NCBI GenBank assembly: GCA_019054805.1
Contig: JAHQIY010000001.1
Coordinates: 11,422,501-11,486,500 of the forward strand
DNA length: 64,000 nucleotides
Source of the DNA: Brachionus manjavacas
Lineage: Eukaryota; Rotifera; Eurotatoria; Ploima; Brachionidae
Direction: 5' to 3'
Part shown: positions 10,307 to 21,328 of the stretch, piece by piece
How positions within the stretch are numbered: the stretch's first letter is position 1
Layout of the letters: each line of letters begins with the position of its first letter
The notes under the pieces: generated by a model
Databases searched by the model: none
The model's input: the letters and a program-made list of their open reading frames with translations, nothing else
What the model was told of the DNA's origin: nothing
Translations under genes and position numbers: made by a program

Positions 10307-10957
10307 ATGGCTTGCTGCACGACCATATCGCCGCTGAACTCGGCCCAAAAGCGCCGCACATCAGCCATGTTCGACTTTCCGCACTCGGCCAAGCGACGCC
10401 GCCCGCTCTCCTCCGCCAACCCGGCCTCGACCATGCTCACCACAACGGCCACTGTGCTCAACTCGAACAAGCAAGTTGTGATCGAGTCAGCGGACAAAAA
10501 GCCCAGCGCTTTCCAGTCGTTGCCGTACTCGCCAATGGGCGGCATTATGAGCGACGACTCCAACGACCACCAGGCCAAGAACGAGCTGATGGAGCGGATC
10601 AGACACGAGGCCAAGCGTTTGATACGCCGGCGCCAGCTGGGCGTCTCCAGCGTCAACATGCTCAATGTGGACTCGGCGCTTGCACACGAGCCCGTCTCTC
10701 CTCCCGACACCGCCTCGGACCCCAAAAGCTCAAAACTAAAGGCCCTGCTCACGCACAACGACGTGCCGCTCTTCTCCATCAGCCAAGTTAATCAAATATG
10801 CGACAAAATGATCAAGGAACGCGAGCAGTTCATCCGCGAACAGTATGATAAAATCCTGGCAGACAAGCTCAGCGAGCAGTACGACTCGTTTGTCAAGTTC
10901 ACTCACGAGCAAATACAGCGTCGCTTTGAAACCTCCCAATGCAGCTACGTCTCCTAA
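10307..10957 (+). CDS. akirin: Akirin, nuclear cofactor of transcription
   Basis: A single-exon 216-residue protein, close to the usual akirin length of about 190-200. It starts MACCTT, as akirins start MAC-. A basic nuclear localisation segment (SAKRRR) lies near residue 27, and the C-terminus is the family signature ending SYVS. The C-terminal half (LTHNDVPLFSISQVNQICDK, MIKEREQFIREQYDKIL, LSEQYDSFVKFTHEQIQRRF) is the conserved helical region. Family knowledge: akirins are small nuclear proteins that link transcription factors, including NF-kB in innate immunity, to SWI/SNF remodelling, and act in proteasome nuclear import. The coding part is far more GC-rich than its surroundings. A polyadenylation signal AATAAA lies at 11166-11171. 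The start is supported by the MAC motif and by an acceptor-like AG just before the ATG. Confidence 0.96.
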   Translation: MACCTTISPLNSAQKRRTSAMFDFPHSAKRRRPLSSANPASTMLTTTATVLNSNKQVVIESADKKPSAFQSLPYSPMGGIMSDDSNDHQAKNELMERIRHEAKRLIRRRQLGVSSVNMLNVDSALAHEPVSPPDTASDPKSSKLKALLTHNDVPLFSISQVNQICDKMIKEREQFIREQYDKILADKLSEQYDSFVKFTHEQIQRRFETSQCSYVS

Positions 10958-11909
10958 ACAGCCTCATTAAGCGTCCTCTCAAATCTCGTTAAATCTTCTT
11001 CTTCTTTCTTTCTATTTTTTTCTTTTCTCTTCAATTTACTTATTTGGATGTTATCTTCTTTGCTAAGCTATGTTTAAAAACAACGAAAGCCACTGATTAC
11101 CATTTGTTGGCCGTTTGAGGTCCATTTTTTAACAAGCTTGTAATATATCGCTATTGACTGATTTTAATAAATTGATAAATTTTTGCCTACTTTGTTTGTG
11201 ATCGCGATTGTGACCATTTCGAGCATTGATATGATCCAGTGATTTGGTCTTAGACTTAGAGAAAGTATTTTCGCCCCACTGTGGCGGTATTTTGCAAGTC
11301 AATTTTTTTTACATGTGTCAATTGTACATACTAGCCAAGAGCCGTGTTTTAATTATTCGTTGCCGGCCTTGGTCGTTTCGATGTAGAAATTGTTTTTAAA
11401 TAAGTCTATTTTCGTATTTCATTCAAGTGAATAGTTTTCATTCTTATTTTCTTTTTTTTTGGATGATGATAAAAACCGAAAAATTTCACAACAAAAAAAT
11501 CTACAAAATGTGTTTAAAAAAAATGCGATTTTTTTCTCTAATTGTTACTATTTTTATTTATTGTATTTATCTTTGAAAATTTGGCAATTTTTTTTTGAAT
11601 AAATAAACGAAATTTAAAGCATATTAACTTTTTGTTTGGCATAAGAAATAGGGCTACAAATTATTTTAGTATCTAATTTATTTTAATCTGTATCTAATAA
11701 AAATAAAAATCTCCCAATATTAATGTTGTACAAGGTTTTACCTGTTGCTCCGCTGCCAGAATAATAAAAATAAAAGAAAAAGAAATTACTATTGATTATT
11801 TAATTGATTGATTTGTTTTATTTATTATTTTGAAAAATTATTATTAAAAATTGATTTTAAAGAATTTTTTAATAAGTGTTGATTAAATGATTTAATGAAT
11901 ATTTCTGTA
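10958..11909 (+). other. Akirin 3' UTR and downstream spacer
   Basis: AATAAA at 11166-11171 lies about 210 bp after the stop and is the likely first poly(A) signal. Further AATAAA motifs occur near 11600. No other gene is seen before the MITE at 11910. Confidence 0.5.
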
Positions 11910-12219
11910 CAGTATGTCACAAAAAGTTAGAATCAAACTTTTTTTTCTATTTGATTGTTTTTTTTGTTCATTATTTCGTTAACTCGGCTATTTCTCTTTC
12001 AGTCTTTGTCTGATTTTTCAAAAAACATGGAATTTGCCATCTCTGTTGATCAGTTATTTTATTTTTACCCATTTTTTTTCTATTTTGTCAGATATTTGGG
12101 TAGTCTTACTTTAAAAAAGCTATCATTTGAAAAAAATTCATAGTTAACGATTTTTTCAAATGCAAAAAAACAATATTTTTATTTTTTCCAACTTGATTCT
12201 AACTTTTTGTGACATACTG
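11910..12219. mobile_element. Tc1/mariner-type MITE
   Basis: A 310-bp element with perfect 27-bp terminal inverted repeats beginning CAGTATGTCACAAAAAGTTA and flanked by TA on both sides (11908-11909 and 12220-12221). TA target duplication and CAGT-type ends are typical of Tc1/mariner. The interior is AT-rich with no transposase, so it is non-autonomous. It lies about 1 kb behind the akirin stop codon. Confidence 0.9.
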
Positions 12220-12483
12220 TACAAACAGCATTTCTTGTAAGAAAAACTTGAATTTCAATGAATTTGAATGTTGTTTTCTTTTCTTAATTTTTTAATTAAA
12301 ATTTTTTTTTAAGTTTTAAAAATTAATAAATATTATATATATGTGATCTAAAAAAATGGATTAGGACAATTATAAAAGCACTATATTCAAATATTAAAGT
12401 TAGTTATCGTAAGTATATGCATGTAAATTTTACTTTTTTTCACACATTTGGGTTTTAAATATTAAGACATTTAATCATTTAAT

Positions 12484-12545
12484 CAAGTTTGCTCTAGTAT
12501 TATGCACCAAGAAGCCTTCAATAAACTAAAACTACTATTTTATTA
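12484..12545 (+). mobile_element. Tiny Jockey-like LINE relic
   Basis: Encodes a HQEAFNKLKLL phrase that matches HHEAFNKLKLLTVSN of the LINE copies at 1599 and 37868, here on the plus strand. Nothing more of the element remains. Confidence 0.5.
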
Positions 12546-13069
12546 ACACAGATTAAATAAATCAATTATAACTCAATTTTGAATGTTTTAATTTTTTAAA
12601 AAACCATTTGAATAGACTTTTATACTGAATAATGATTTATATACAAAACTTTTTGGTTTAATAAACTTTTTTTAAATCCAAAATCATTAATAAAATAAAT
12701 AGTAAAAATTTTTGTGATTCGATATTTTATAATATAAAAATTGAAATTATGATATCATCTTTATCTGATTTTTATCACAAATAAACTGTTGATCATCTAT
12801 TAGAGCAATATCTCAATACTTTCTGTAATTTATTGATCAATTTAATTATTCTAATTGTTTAATCTACATTAAACAGCTATGGCACTGATAAAAATAATGT
12901 TACTCTAAAACTTTCTTAATAAAAATGAATGGAACCAAAGTTTAAAAAAATTTCTACTGAATTAAGTTTTTTTAAGAATGAAATTTTGGCCCTTGAGAAA
13001 ATTTTAATTTACTCAATAATTTTTTCAAAATTTTATTATTTGATATTAATATTTAAAATTTTAATATTT
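12546..13069. other. AT-rich spacer with LINE target site
   Basis: Nothing is recognised except the 15-bp direct repeat AAAATTTTAATATTT at 13055-13069, which is the target duplication of the next element. Confidence 0.5.
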
Positions 13070-14262
13070 AATAATTTATTTCCTTATTCACTCCTTGTGG
13101 AGCATAGGGTCATTACTTTTGATTTCCACTCAAGTCGATTTTTTGCTATCATAAATCCTGTTGCTTCTACCCATGTCAAACCCATTTCAATAAGTTCTTT
13201 CATGATTGTTGACCTCCATGTTACTGCTGGTCGTCCTACCTTACGTCGCCCTTGAGGTGTCTATTGAAGGGCTCTTTTTGGTATCCGTGTTTCTTTCACT
13301 CTAAGTACATGCCTGAGCCAGCGCAGTCTTCTGTTTTTAATGCACTGAATTAGTTCTTCTGTATAGGTCAGCATTCGACAATGTCTCAAGCCAGTGTATC
13401 CCGAGAATCCTCCGCAGGTTTCCCGTGTGGAAGATGTTAAGACTTTTCCTGTCAGATTCACACATCCCCAAACATTCACTTCCGTACATCAGTGTTGCTT
13501 TTACTACACTGTTTTATAGTTTAAATTTTGTTTCCTTACTGTAGCTGGTTGACTTCCATACTGGTTTGAGTCTTGCGAAGGCACTCTTTGCTTTACCAGG
13601 TCTATTCTTAATGTCTCTGTGTGTTCCGAACGTTGTACTGATTGTGCTACCTAGGTATGTGAATTCATTTACACACTCGATTGGTGTACCATCGATGGTG
13701 ATCGGGGTATGCAATTTGGTATTTATGCACATAACTTTCGTTTTGGCCACATTTATTTCGAGCCCGGTTGGTTTAGCGTTGTTCGCCAACTCTTGTGTCT
13801 TTATACGCATATGTACTTCTGTATTAGATATTAGCACCAGATCATCCTCAAAGTATAAGTCTTCAAGCTTTGCTGTTTATCACCATTGTATACCCCTAAC
13901 ACTGGCAGTTGTTTTCTTCATGACATAGTCAATCAGTATTAGGAATATAGTCGGAGAGAGAACGCATCCTTGTCTGACTCCTGTACACACATTGAAGCTC
14001 TCAGATTGTCCTTTTTCCAGAATCACGCTACACTCGAATTTCTCATAGAAGAGTTTTATCAAGCCAGCTATCTTCTGTGGCAGGCCATACGATCTTAATA
14101 TGGCCCATAAGGTTTCTCTGTGTATGCTTTCAAAGGCTTTCTTGAAGTCAATGAAGTTAAGATACACGGGGCAATTCCATTCCAGACTTTGTTCTATGAT
14201 AGTCCTAAGTGTAAATATCTGGTCTATGCATCCTCTACCTCGTCTAAATCCCGCTTGTTTTC
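13070..14262 (-). mobile_element. RTE-like LINE, 5'-truncated, with 15-bp target duplication
   Basis: Minus-strand ORF2 3' half in three frames. 14167-13880 has a LNFIDFKKAFESIHRETLW block and GVRQGCVLSP. 13837-13514 has a TGLEINVAKTKVMCIN block and NEFTYLGSTIS. 13479-13261 carries IKNRRLRWLRHVLR. 13260-13084 ends with a GRRKVGRPAVTWRST and EMGLTWVEA segment and a stop. The RT YADD region is crossed by a frame break. Direct repeats AAAATTTTAATATTT at 13055-13069 and 14263-14277 bracket the element, giving exact borders. It is dead and 5' truncated. The domain order resembles RTE/BovB-type elements; assignment to clade is tentative. Confidence 0.85.
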
Positions 14263-14279
14263 AAAATTTTAATATTTGA

Positions 14280-15476
14280 ATATTTGATATTTTTAAAATG
14301 GAAAACAAAAGTTTACTTTAAAATTAATTTATTTTTGTTAATTATTATTTATTTCTTATAATTATCTTATATTTATTCTTATTTTTACTTTTCAATTTTT
14401 ACATCGTCTTTAGGGCGTTGATTGATATAAATAACTGTCTTTTTTTAAATTAATATTTAAGCAGTTTTGAATTTTGACATTTTTTAAAATAAATGTTCTT
14501 GCTCTTTACTTTAAGTTTTAAGATTCTATCTTTAAATATTGGAAAAAAAATAAATACTTAAATTACGAAATGGCAAATAAATTAACAATTCAATATTTCG
14601 TTTCATTTCCTGATAAATACCTTAAGTTCGTTCCACAAATTAGAAAATTTTTTCTATGATTTTGCCACAATTAGAAATCAGATTGATTTCTATTTTGTTG
14701 TATTTTTTGACGAAAACTTGCCAATTTTAACCTTGAATTCAATAAAATTCTTTTGGTAGTTTTTCATGATGGAAAAATCTTTTATAATTAAAATTGTCAC
14801 AAACATCTTTTTCTTTAAAGTGTTTCACAAAAACATTCAAGAAATATTTAATTGATACCAATTTTAAATGATGTGATATTTATATTTTGCTATTGATATA
14901 AAATAATTGGCAACTAAATTTAATGATTCGGCTTATAAAAAAGAACTAAATGTTATTGCTGTTATCATATATATATTTATATAGCCCAATACTACAAGTC
15001 GAAAAAAAAAAAGAGAAAATTTAACTTGCTTTTTAAAAATCATAAACAACTAATTTAGTTATTTATTTACAAATAGCCATTTAGGTCGGCTGCTTGGAGA
15101 TCGCACGCTCCACTTTCAGCAAGATAGGTGCTATACTAAAATATTTCCTATCTTTACAAATTATAAATTTTTAAATAATCAAATAAGTTTTTTTTAAGCA
15201 TGAATTAAGTTGGAGATTAATAAAAATAAAATAAAGATTAATTATTATGCTTGAGTATTGATTTAATCGGTTTATTTGTAGAGTTGTTGTATGAGTTGAC
15301 GATTTCTGCAATGTCTTCATCAAAAAAAATAAAAAAATAAAAATAAAATCTGATTTAAATCACATTAAGTTTCATAAACAATTAATCCATTTAAAATTTA
15401 AAAAAAATCTTAAAATCAGATTACATAAAAGAGGGGTAAAAAGAGAAAAAAATATAAATAATTAAGAAATTGCAGG
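14280..15476. other. Intergenic, no gene recognised
   Basis: AT-rich. A short GC-richer patch at about 15083-15135 has no tRNA fold or reading frame that I could support. Confidence 0.4.
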
Positions 15477-16051
15477 TAGTGATGGGAGTTTTCTCTTTAG
15501 TTTAGCTAACTAAATTTTAGTCAACTTAACTAAAAATTAATAACTAAAGTTTAATTTCTAATATCAATTATTATGGGAAAATTTTTACAAAATAATATTT
15601 ACAACTTAGACTTAAACTTTAAAGAAATTAGCATTGTTTTTTTTGTAATTTGATTGTATCTATTTTTTCTTCATTAATAATAAATTTTACCAAAAAAAAA
15701 AGTTAAATAATTTTTTTCTAAAATTTTTATTATTTTCTCACTATTCCCCTTATATCTCGCGTCCCGATGATTTCCTGCTATCTCTATATTGTCTCACTAA
15801 GATATCTCACTCCTCCCACAGCAACTATTTTTTTCTTAAAAAAATACTAATCCAGAGATCTGCATCCGAAAAACATCTGTTTATTTCACATTATTTTGTA
15901 CTCTTAGTGTAAGTAAATCGACTTAACTAAAAACAAGTCGACTAAAAATAAGTAAACTAAAAATTAGTTGGCTAAGAATTAGTAAACTTGTTTTTAGTCT
16001 ACTTAATTTTAGCCGACTAAACTAAATTATTTAAGTTAAGACCCATCACTA
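15477..16051. mobile_element. Non-autonomous hAT-type element
   Basis: A 575-bp element with 10-bp perfect inverted ends TAGTGATGGG / CCCATCACTA and an 8-bp direct repeat ATTGCAGG on both sides (15469-15476 and 16052-16059). The subterminal regions are packed with ACTAA / TTAGT motifs in both orientations (for example TCGACTTAACTAAAA near 15918). No transposase is present. Short TIRs, an 8-bp duplication and subterminal repeats mark it as hAT. Confidence 0.9.
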
Positions 16052-16164
16052 ATTGCAGGCTTAAGTAAAAGATTCAAGTAGTCAAAATAAAAGTAAAAAG
16101 TTAAATAATTTTGAGTATTTTGTTTTGAATAATTTGGAGTTTTTTTCTGATTTTTTTACAATAA

Positions 16165-16348
16165 ATATTCAATTTTGTAAATATTTATTGTTTTTTTCGA
16201 TTGCTTTGTGTATTAACTTGTTTATTTTTAGCACTAAACCAGACAATGATGTCATCTGCAAAAAGCGCGAATTTAACTCCGATTTTTTAAGTTTGTTTTT
16301 AATGTTTTTTATGAAGATCGCAAATAATAGGGAACTTAGGCAGCCATA
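16165..16348 (-). mobile_element. LINE reverse transcriptase relic
   Basis: On the minus strand this short patch encodes YGCLSSLLFAIFIKNIKNKL (QG.LSP.LF motif) and, after a frame change, ALFADDIIVWFSAKNKQ with the catalytic FADD. The rest of the element is lost. Confidence 0.65.
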
Positions 16349-16359
16349 CTTATTTTAAT

Positions 16360-17222
16360 GTATAGCTTAATAAAATAACTAAAGCTTGATTCAATGTTTG
16401 AACCACGTATGAAAGTTCATTTGGGAAAATATTTAAATTAAATATTGTAAATTGTTGTTTAGCTGAGCAAAAATTGATGATGTAAGATTCCATAAAAAAA
16501 AGGATAAAAATTAAATTTAGTTTTTCTAAATCGAGATTTTTGAATTATTTTGATGATCAGTTAATTGATTGTTTAGCAACCCTGCTAAACTAAATTTAAA
16601 ATATAAAAAAAAAAAGATCCCAAGAAGAAGACATATGTTAATTTATTAAAATATCTAAAAATAAATTAATATTCATTACTAAATTCTGTAAAAGAAATGT
16701 GGAAATTTGATTTTATTTCTTTTTAAATTTTAACTTTCTAATGATGATGATAATAATTTGAAATTCGTTTTGAAAAAAAACTATCATTTAAATTAAATGA
16801 CGTAATTTTACTTTAAACAATCAAAAAATGACTAATGTTTAAATAAAATATATTTAAATAAAATTTTTTTATGAAAAAAATACTCTTTTTTAATTTTTTA
16901 ACTTTCTTTGTTAATAAATTTAATAACATTTAGTTTAAGATTTTATTATTTACTTTTTATTGTTAATCAAAATAATCACATTTTGAAACTAATGAAGGCA
17001 ATACTTTTATCTAAACGAAGTGTTATACAGAGCAAATTTTATTTACCATTAAGTATACAGATGCTTAAAAATTGGCAATTTCAACTAACATGCTACGATT
17101 ACAGCATTTAATAAACTTGAAATTTGAATTTCATGTTTTCCCATAAACCATGATCTATAGTCAATTGAATAAAAAATTTTAAAAAATTCCTAATTTTATT
17201 TTAATAAAGATCGAAGATACAG
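16360..17222. other. Upstream region of AIMP1
   Basis: AT-rich with no recognised element. The AIMP1 promoter must lie here, but I cannot point to a motif. Confidence 0.4.
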
Positions 17223-18324
17223 ATGATTCGGCTGATACGAACTATAGAGAATAGATTATCAGATATTAATGTTCTTTCGTTTAGATCAAGCTATCTAAAG
17301 TTGACCAATTCAATTAAATTAGACAAAAAAATGGTCCAAACTTTATCCGTGGATGAACTAAAAAATCGATCAGCTCAAGCTCAAGAGCTTATTGATAAAC
17401 TACAAAATCAAATTGACCAGATTAAAAAACAAGCAACTCCAGAAGTAATGAGCGAAAAAGTGAAAATGTTACAGAAAGAAAATGAACAATTACGAAATGA
17501 AGTGAAAAAATTAATTAAAGAACTAGAAGATGCTGAACATAAACCATCGGGTAAAATTCGGTTAAAAAAATTTTTATTTTGTTTTTTAACATTCAGAACC
17601 ATTTTCAGTTGTGACTCCAAGACCAGAAGCTAAAAAATCTGAGGCCAAACAAAAGCCTGCTAAACAAACTGAAGCTAAACCTAAACAAGAATCAAAAAAA
17701 GCTTCGGCACCAGGTCAGTTTCTTTAAATAATTTTTTCCACATTATTTAGAAGTTTTTTTTTTATTAAAGTTGATGAAAAAGTTGATTTTTCTAAATTGG
17801 ATTTGAGAGTTGGAAAAATTGTCAAAGTTGAAAAGCACCCGGATGCTGATTCATTGTACGTTGAACAAATTGATTTAGGTGAAGGCAAACTTAGAAATGT
17901 ATGCAGTGGTTTGGTTAAACACATTCCATTAGAAGGAGTAAAAAATAATTAAAAAAATTTTGAAGGAAATATTAATTTTTTTCTAAAGATGCAAGATAAA
18001 ATGGTCCTTGTATTGTGTAACTTGAAGCCATCCAAGCTCAGAGGTGTTTTATCTGAGGCTATGGTTATGTGCGCTAGCACTCCGGAAAAAGTCGAGCTTT
18101 TGGTTCCACCGCCAGAAGCTCAAATAGGAGATAAAATAACTGTTGAAGGGTTTATTGGTGAACCGGCTCCAGAGATAAACCCTAAAAATAACATATTTGG
18201 CTTAGTTCAAGGAGATTTGAAAACTGATGATAATTTAAATGCAACTTACCAAGGAAAATTATGGGAAATTGCTGGAAAAGGACCAGTAAAAACTTCAACC
18301 TTAAAAAATGTTCCTATTAAATAA
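17223..18324 (+). CDS. AIMP1: AIMP1/p43, aminoacyl-tRNA synthetase complex auxiliary protein
   Basis: Four exons give a 315-residue protein: 17223-17550, 17597-17713, 17771-17937 and 17989-18324. All introns are GT-AG, 46, 57 and 51 bp, and all phases agree. The N-terminal third is a coiled coil (about residues 45-105) that docks in the multisynthetase complex. A Lys/Ala/Glu-rich linker follows. The C-terminal EMAP-II domain has an OB-fold tRNA-binding core ([33 protein letters not shown]) and the signature [20 protein letters not shown] with CAS-PEKVELL. Human AIMP1 is 312 residues. An alternative ATG at 17331 (MVQTLSVDE) would remove 36 basic residues. Those residues look like a possible organelle presequence or a translated leader, so the start is uncertain. 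AATAAA follows at about 18356. Confidence 0.95.
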
Positions 18325-18449
18325 TTTTAAGATATTATTTTAATTTAAAATATGAAATAAATTGATTGAAATACATGTTTTTTGTTGAAAATTGTATTAT
18401 CTTTTTAATTGTATTAAATGTGTTTCTTAAGATCTGGGGAACAAAAACC

Positions 18450-19032
18450 ATGCAAAAAGTAAGTTTTTTAAAAGCTTAAATTTTTCTTTTTTTATCTAAG
18501 TGAATTTAAATTTTATAAATATAAACATCGATTTCGCTTAACTTTTAAGTGCAAGTCGATTTATTTGTTTGTATATGCTTTTATAAAAAGTTTAACCTGC
18601 AAATTAAACCTCAAAAAAATGTTAATTTTAGTCCTTAGAGATTTAATTTTTAAATTAGCTTGAAAAATGTTCAAAATTAAAAACAACGTGAGGTATACGA
18701 TTAAAATTTAAAATTTTTAAATTTTTATTAATTTGGTTTTTAAATCAAGGACTAAAAAAATAATTTAAGAACACATTCAATTAGAATGTCTTTAATTTTT
18801 TCTGAGTTTTATTTGTATTCTTTTAATTTGAAAAATGCTGACTTAAATTTTTTAAAATTTTGTCTAAAATTTTACTTTAATAAATTTATTGTTTTTGGTA
18901 CATTTTCTTAATTCACTTCTTTAGCAACAAAGCCAAAAAGATAATTCTGGACCATGTTCGCACAATCAGATGATGCTAAGCCAGATCGAATTGATTACCT
19001 TCCAAACAGCTTGTTTTGCTGATTTCTGGTAG
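18450..19032 (+). CDS. Putative two-exon microprotein (38 aa), unknown function
   Basis: An ATG in a good context (AACCATGC, 18450) is followed after three codons by a perfect donor AAA|GTAAGT at 18459. A pyrimidine-rich acceptor (TTCACTTCTTTAG) opens the second exon at 18925, in the same phase. That exon reads 35 codons to a TAG at 19030-19032, giving a Gln-rich start (MQKQQSQKD), then NSGPCSHNQMML and SQIELITFQTACFADFW. The exon is clearly less AT-rich than its flanks. A donor-like G|GTAGGG overlaps the stop, and an acceptor exists near 19122. That splice would create another stop at once, so the protein is short either way. I recognise no family. It sits between AIMP1 and DNAJC9 on the plus strand. 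It could instead be the start of a longer gene or a non-coding transcript. Confidence 0.42.
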
Positions 19033-20224
19033 GGAAATTGACATCATTACAATCAATTTTTTTTCTAAACAAAACTTTTGATTTACGTAATAATTTTGGA
19101 TTTTTTTTCTTCTATATTTTAGAAGAAAAAATGTTTTACTTGATTTATAATTAATTTTAAATGGTTAATTAGTTTTAGTAATAAATAACTAAAATAAAGA
19201 AAAATTAAAGTTTTTTGAAGAACTTTAAATGATCTTTAAAAATTCTGCATAAATAAGTTCTCCATTTTTAAATGAAATCTAGCAATCATTTAAAGAAATA
19301 TTTGAATAAAAACTCTTAATATTCAATATTTTTATAAAACATCTAAAAGAGTTTTCTGAATTCAAAATTAAAATTAAAATTTTTTTAGGTTAAATGAATT
19401 TTAAAAATGGCCATTAAAAATAGAATTTTAATTAAGCCGTACTACTCAATATCCAGATGTTCAAAAACACTCTTTATGTCTAAAAAAAATTCATGGAAGA
19501 AGTGTGTAACCAAAGTAGAATTAAGTCAGCAAAGTTATTTAATTTTTGAGTAATTTGACTGAAAAGAAGGATGACACCTATTCTTTACAACCTGTAGCAT
19601 ACTCCAAAGTATTCAATTGCATTCAATTTAAAATAATTAAGGGAAAATTTTAAAGCCATCTTCTTCCATTCCTTCCGAGTTAATTTATTTATTTGGTATG
19701 ACATAAGCAATTTACTAGTTAAAATTAAAATTTTTTGCTCAACTCAAAATAATTTATTAAAGATTTTAATTAAAAAATTAATAGGTTTAAAAAAGATACT
19801 TTTTCAAATATTTCTGATGATAATTAAGATAAAATTGGTCCAAAATCCTTTAAAAATTTTTTTCATAAAATTCGTTGTATTGAAAAATAAAGAAAGAAGC
19901 TGGTACAACAAATGTTTTATTACTTTATCACCTGTTGACTCTTTGAATTTTTAACTTTACTGGATGTTACATTTAATTCATATCTTATCAGGTCTACTAC
20001 GCTATCTTCTCATATTCATACATAATAAATTCAACATATTTTTTTTGAAAACAAATATTTAATTAAAAAAAAAATTTTATTCCAAAGAAATTAAATGATA
20101 AATCCGATTCCAATTATAACTTTAAATTATTAAAAAAAAAAATGTAAATTTTATTTTAAATCTAGCAAAAAAAATATTACAAATTAGCTATTACAATTTT
20201 TAAATATAAAAATATGACAGAAAT
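19033..20224. other. Intergenic between microprotein candidate and DNAJC9
   Basis: AT-rich. It contains AATAAA-type signals for both flanking genes. I see no coding-like block. Confidence 0.4.
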
Positions 20225-21328
20225 TTACAATCGTTTCACTTTTTTCTGAATTGTTTTACCTTTATTAGACACTTTAGTACTGCTCTTTACTTTCCTTTTA
20301 ACAAGAGGAGATTTCTTTTTTGTTTTATGGTTGCTGCTAATTTCTTCCTCGGACTCTTGATCACTCTCACTCTCTTCATTTTCGCTCTCCTGGTCTTCTT
20401 TTTTTGGAACTTTTCCTTTTTTGGAATATTTATTTGCCAGGTGATCTAGAAAGCTAGTTGATTCCTTTTCCCGCCGAGCCAATATCGCTTTGCGCAAACT
20501 GTCTTGACTTTCGTCGACTCCCATCTCTTTCCTCAACTTTTCAGCTTCTTCTGCTTCTTTTTCAAACTTAGCCTTACGCTTTGAAGCCTTTTTCTTACTT
20601 TCTTTGGTAAATTTTTCATATTCCTCAACATCGCCATTCTTAATCGCTTCTCTGATTATCTCCTTAAAACGCGGCTCATCCTCAATAAAATCTTGAGAGA
20701 ACATTTCCTCTAAAATAAGGTCCATATTGCCTTCGTGTTTTTTGTAAAATTTCAACAAGTCATTTTTTTCTTCGTCCGTAGCCCTGTACTTTTCAAAAAA
20801 TTCATCCACATCGTCGGTTGTTACCTTTTTGAACATGTTTCGCCAGTGAGCTTCCCAGTTCTTAATATTTGCTCCGAAGAACTCGTCCTCTCCATCAACA
20901 CATCCAGTTTCGTCATAAATTTTCTTCTTCTCATCATCGCTCAGAATGCTGTAAATTTTCCCCAAAATTTGGAATTTTTCTTTGGACTCGTGCTTTTTGG
21001 CTTCATCAGTTACCTTGTCAGGATGGAATTTCAGCGAAAGCTTGTAGTAGGCTCTTTTAACTTTCAAAAATTAAAATAAATTTCAAAATTAAACTTATAA
21101 AAATTTATTAAATTTTAGATTACTGTCGCTAGCAGTCGCTTTATCTTTTTCCAAATTTAAAACAAAATATAAATCAGTTGTTCCAAATGCGTGCTCACAT
21201 TCGCTCATAAATGAGGACTTGGACTCTTCATTATTGTCGCTAGATGAGCCATGCTCGTCAACAGGTGGTTCATAAATAATTGATGGACCTTTTCTCGGAA
21301 CTTGTCTTCTCTTATGAATTCTACCCAT
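20225..21328 (-). CDS. DNAJC9: DNAJC9, J-domain histone H3-H4 co-chaperone
   Basis: Two exons, 21328-21124 and 21060-20225, with a 63-bp GT-AG intron inside the J domain (phase 1, giving SDIKRAYYKL), make 346 residues. The J domain spans about residues 50-120 with YYKLSLKFHPDK and an intact HPD. It is followed by the DNAJC9-specific region (NIKNWEAHWRNMFKKVT, DEPRFKEIIREAI, EKFTKESKKKASKRKA) that binds histones H3-H4. The C-terminus is an acidic Ser/Glu tract then a Lys-rich tail. Family knowledge: the protein recruits HSP70 to H3-H4 dimers during chromatin assembly. Compared with the vertebrate form of about 260 residues, it has a roughly 40-residue N-terminal extension with a basic start (MGRIHKRRQVPRKGP). 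A second ATG (MSECEHAFG) lies where the usual start aligns, so either start is possible. The gene is divergent from the DDIAS-like gene. Confidence 0.94.

Noticed and set aside
10297-10939. Long open frames on both strands over akirin
   Set aside because: They are shadows of the GC-rich akirin coding sequence; only the +10307 frame shows family motifs and the SYVS end.
15083-15135. Short GC-richer patch considered as a tRNA
   Set aside because: No cloverleaf, no T-loop consensus and no acceptor stem pairing could be drawn.
20735-21079. Plus-strand frames across DNAJC9
   Set aside because: Antisense of the J-domain coding region, with no motif of their own.
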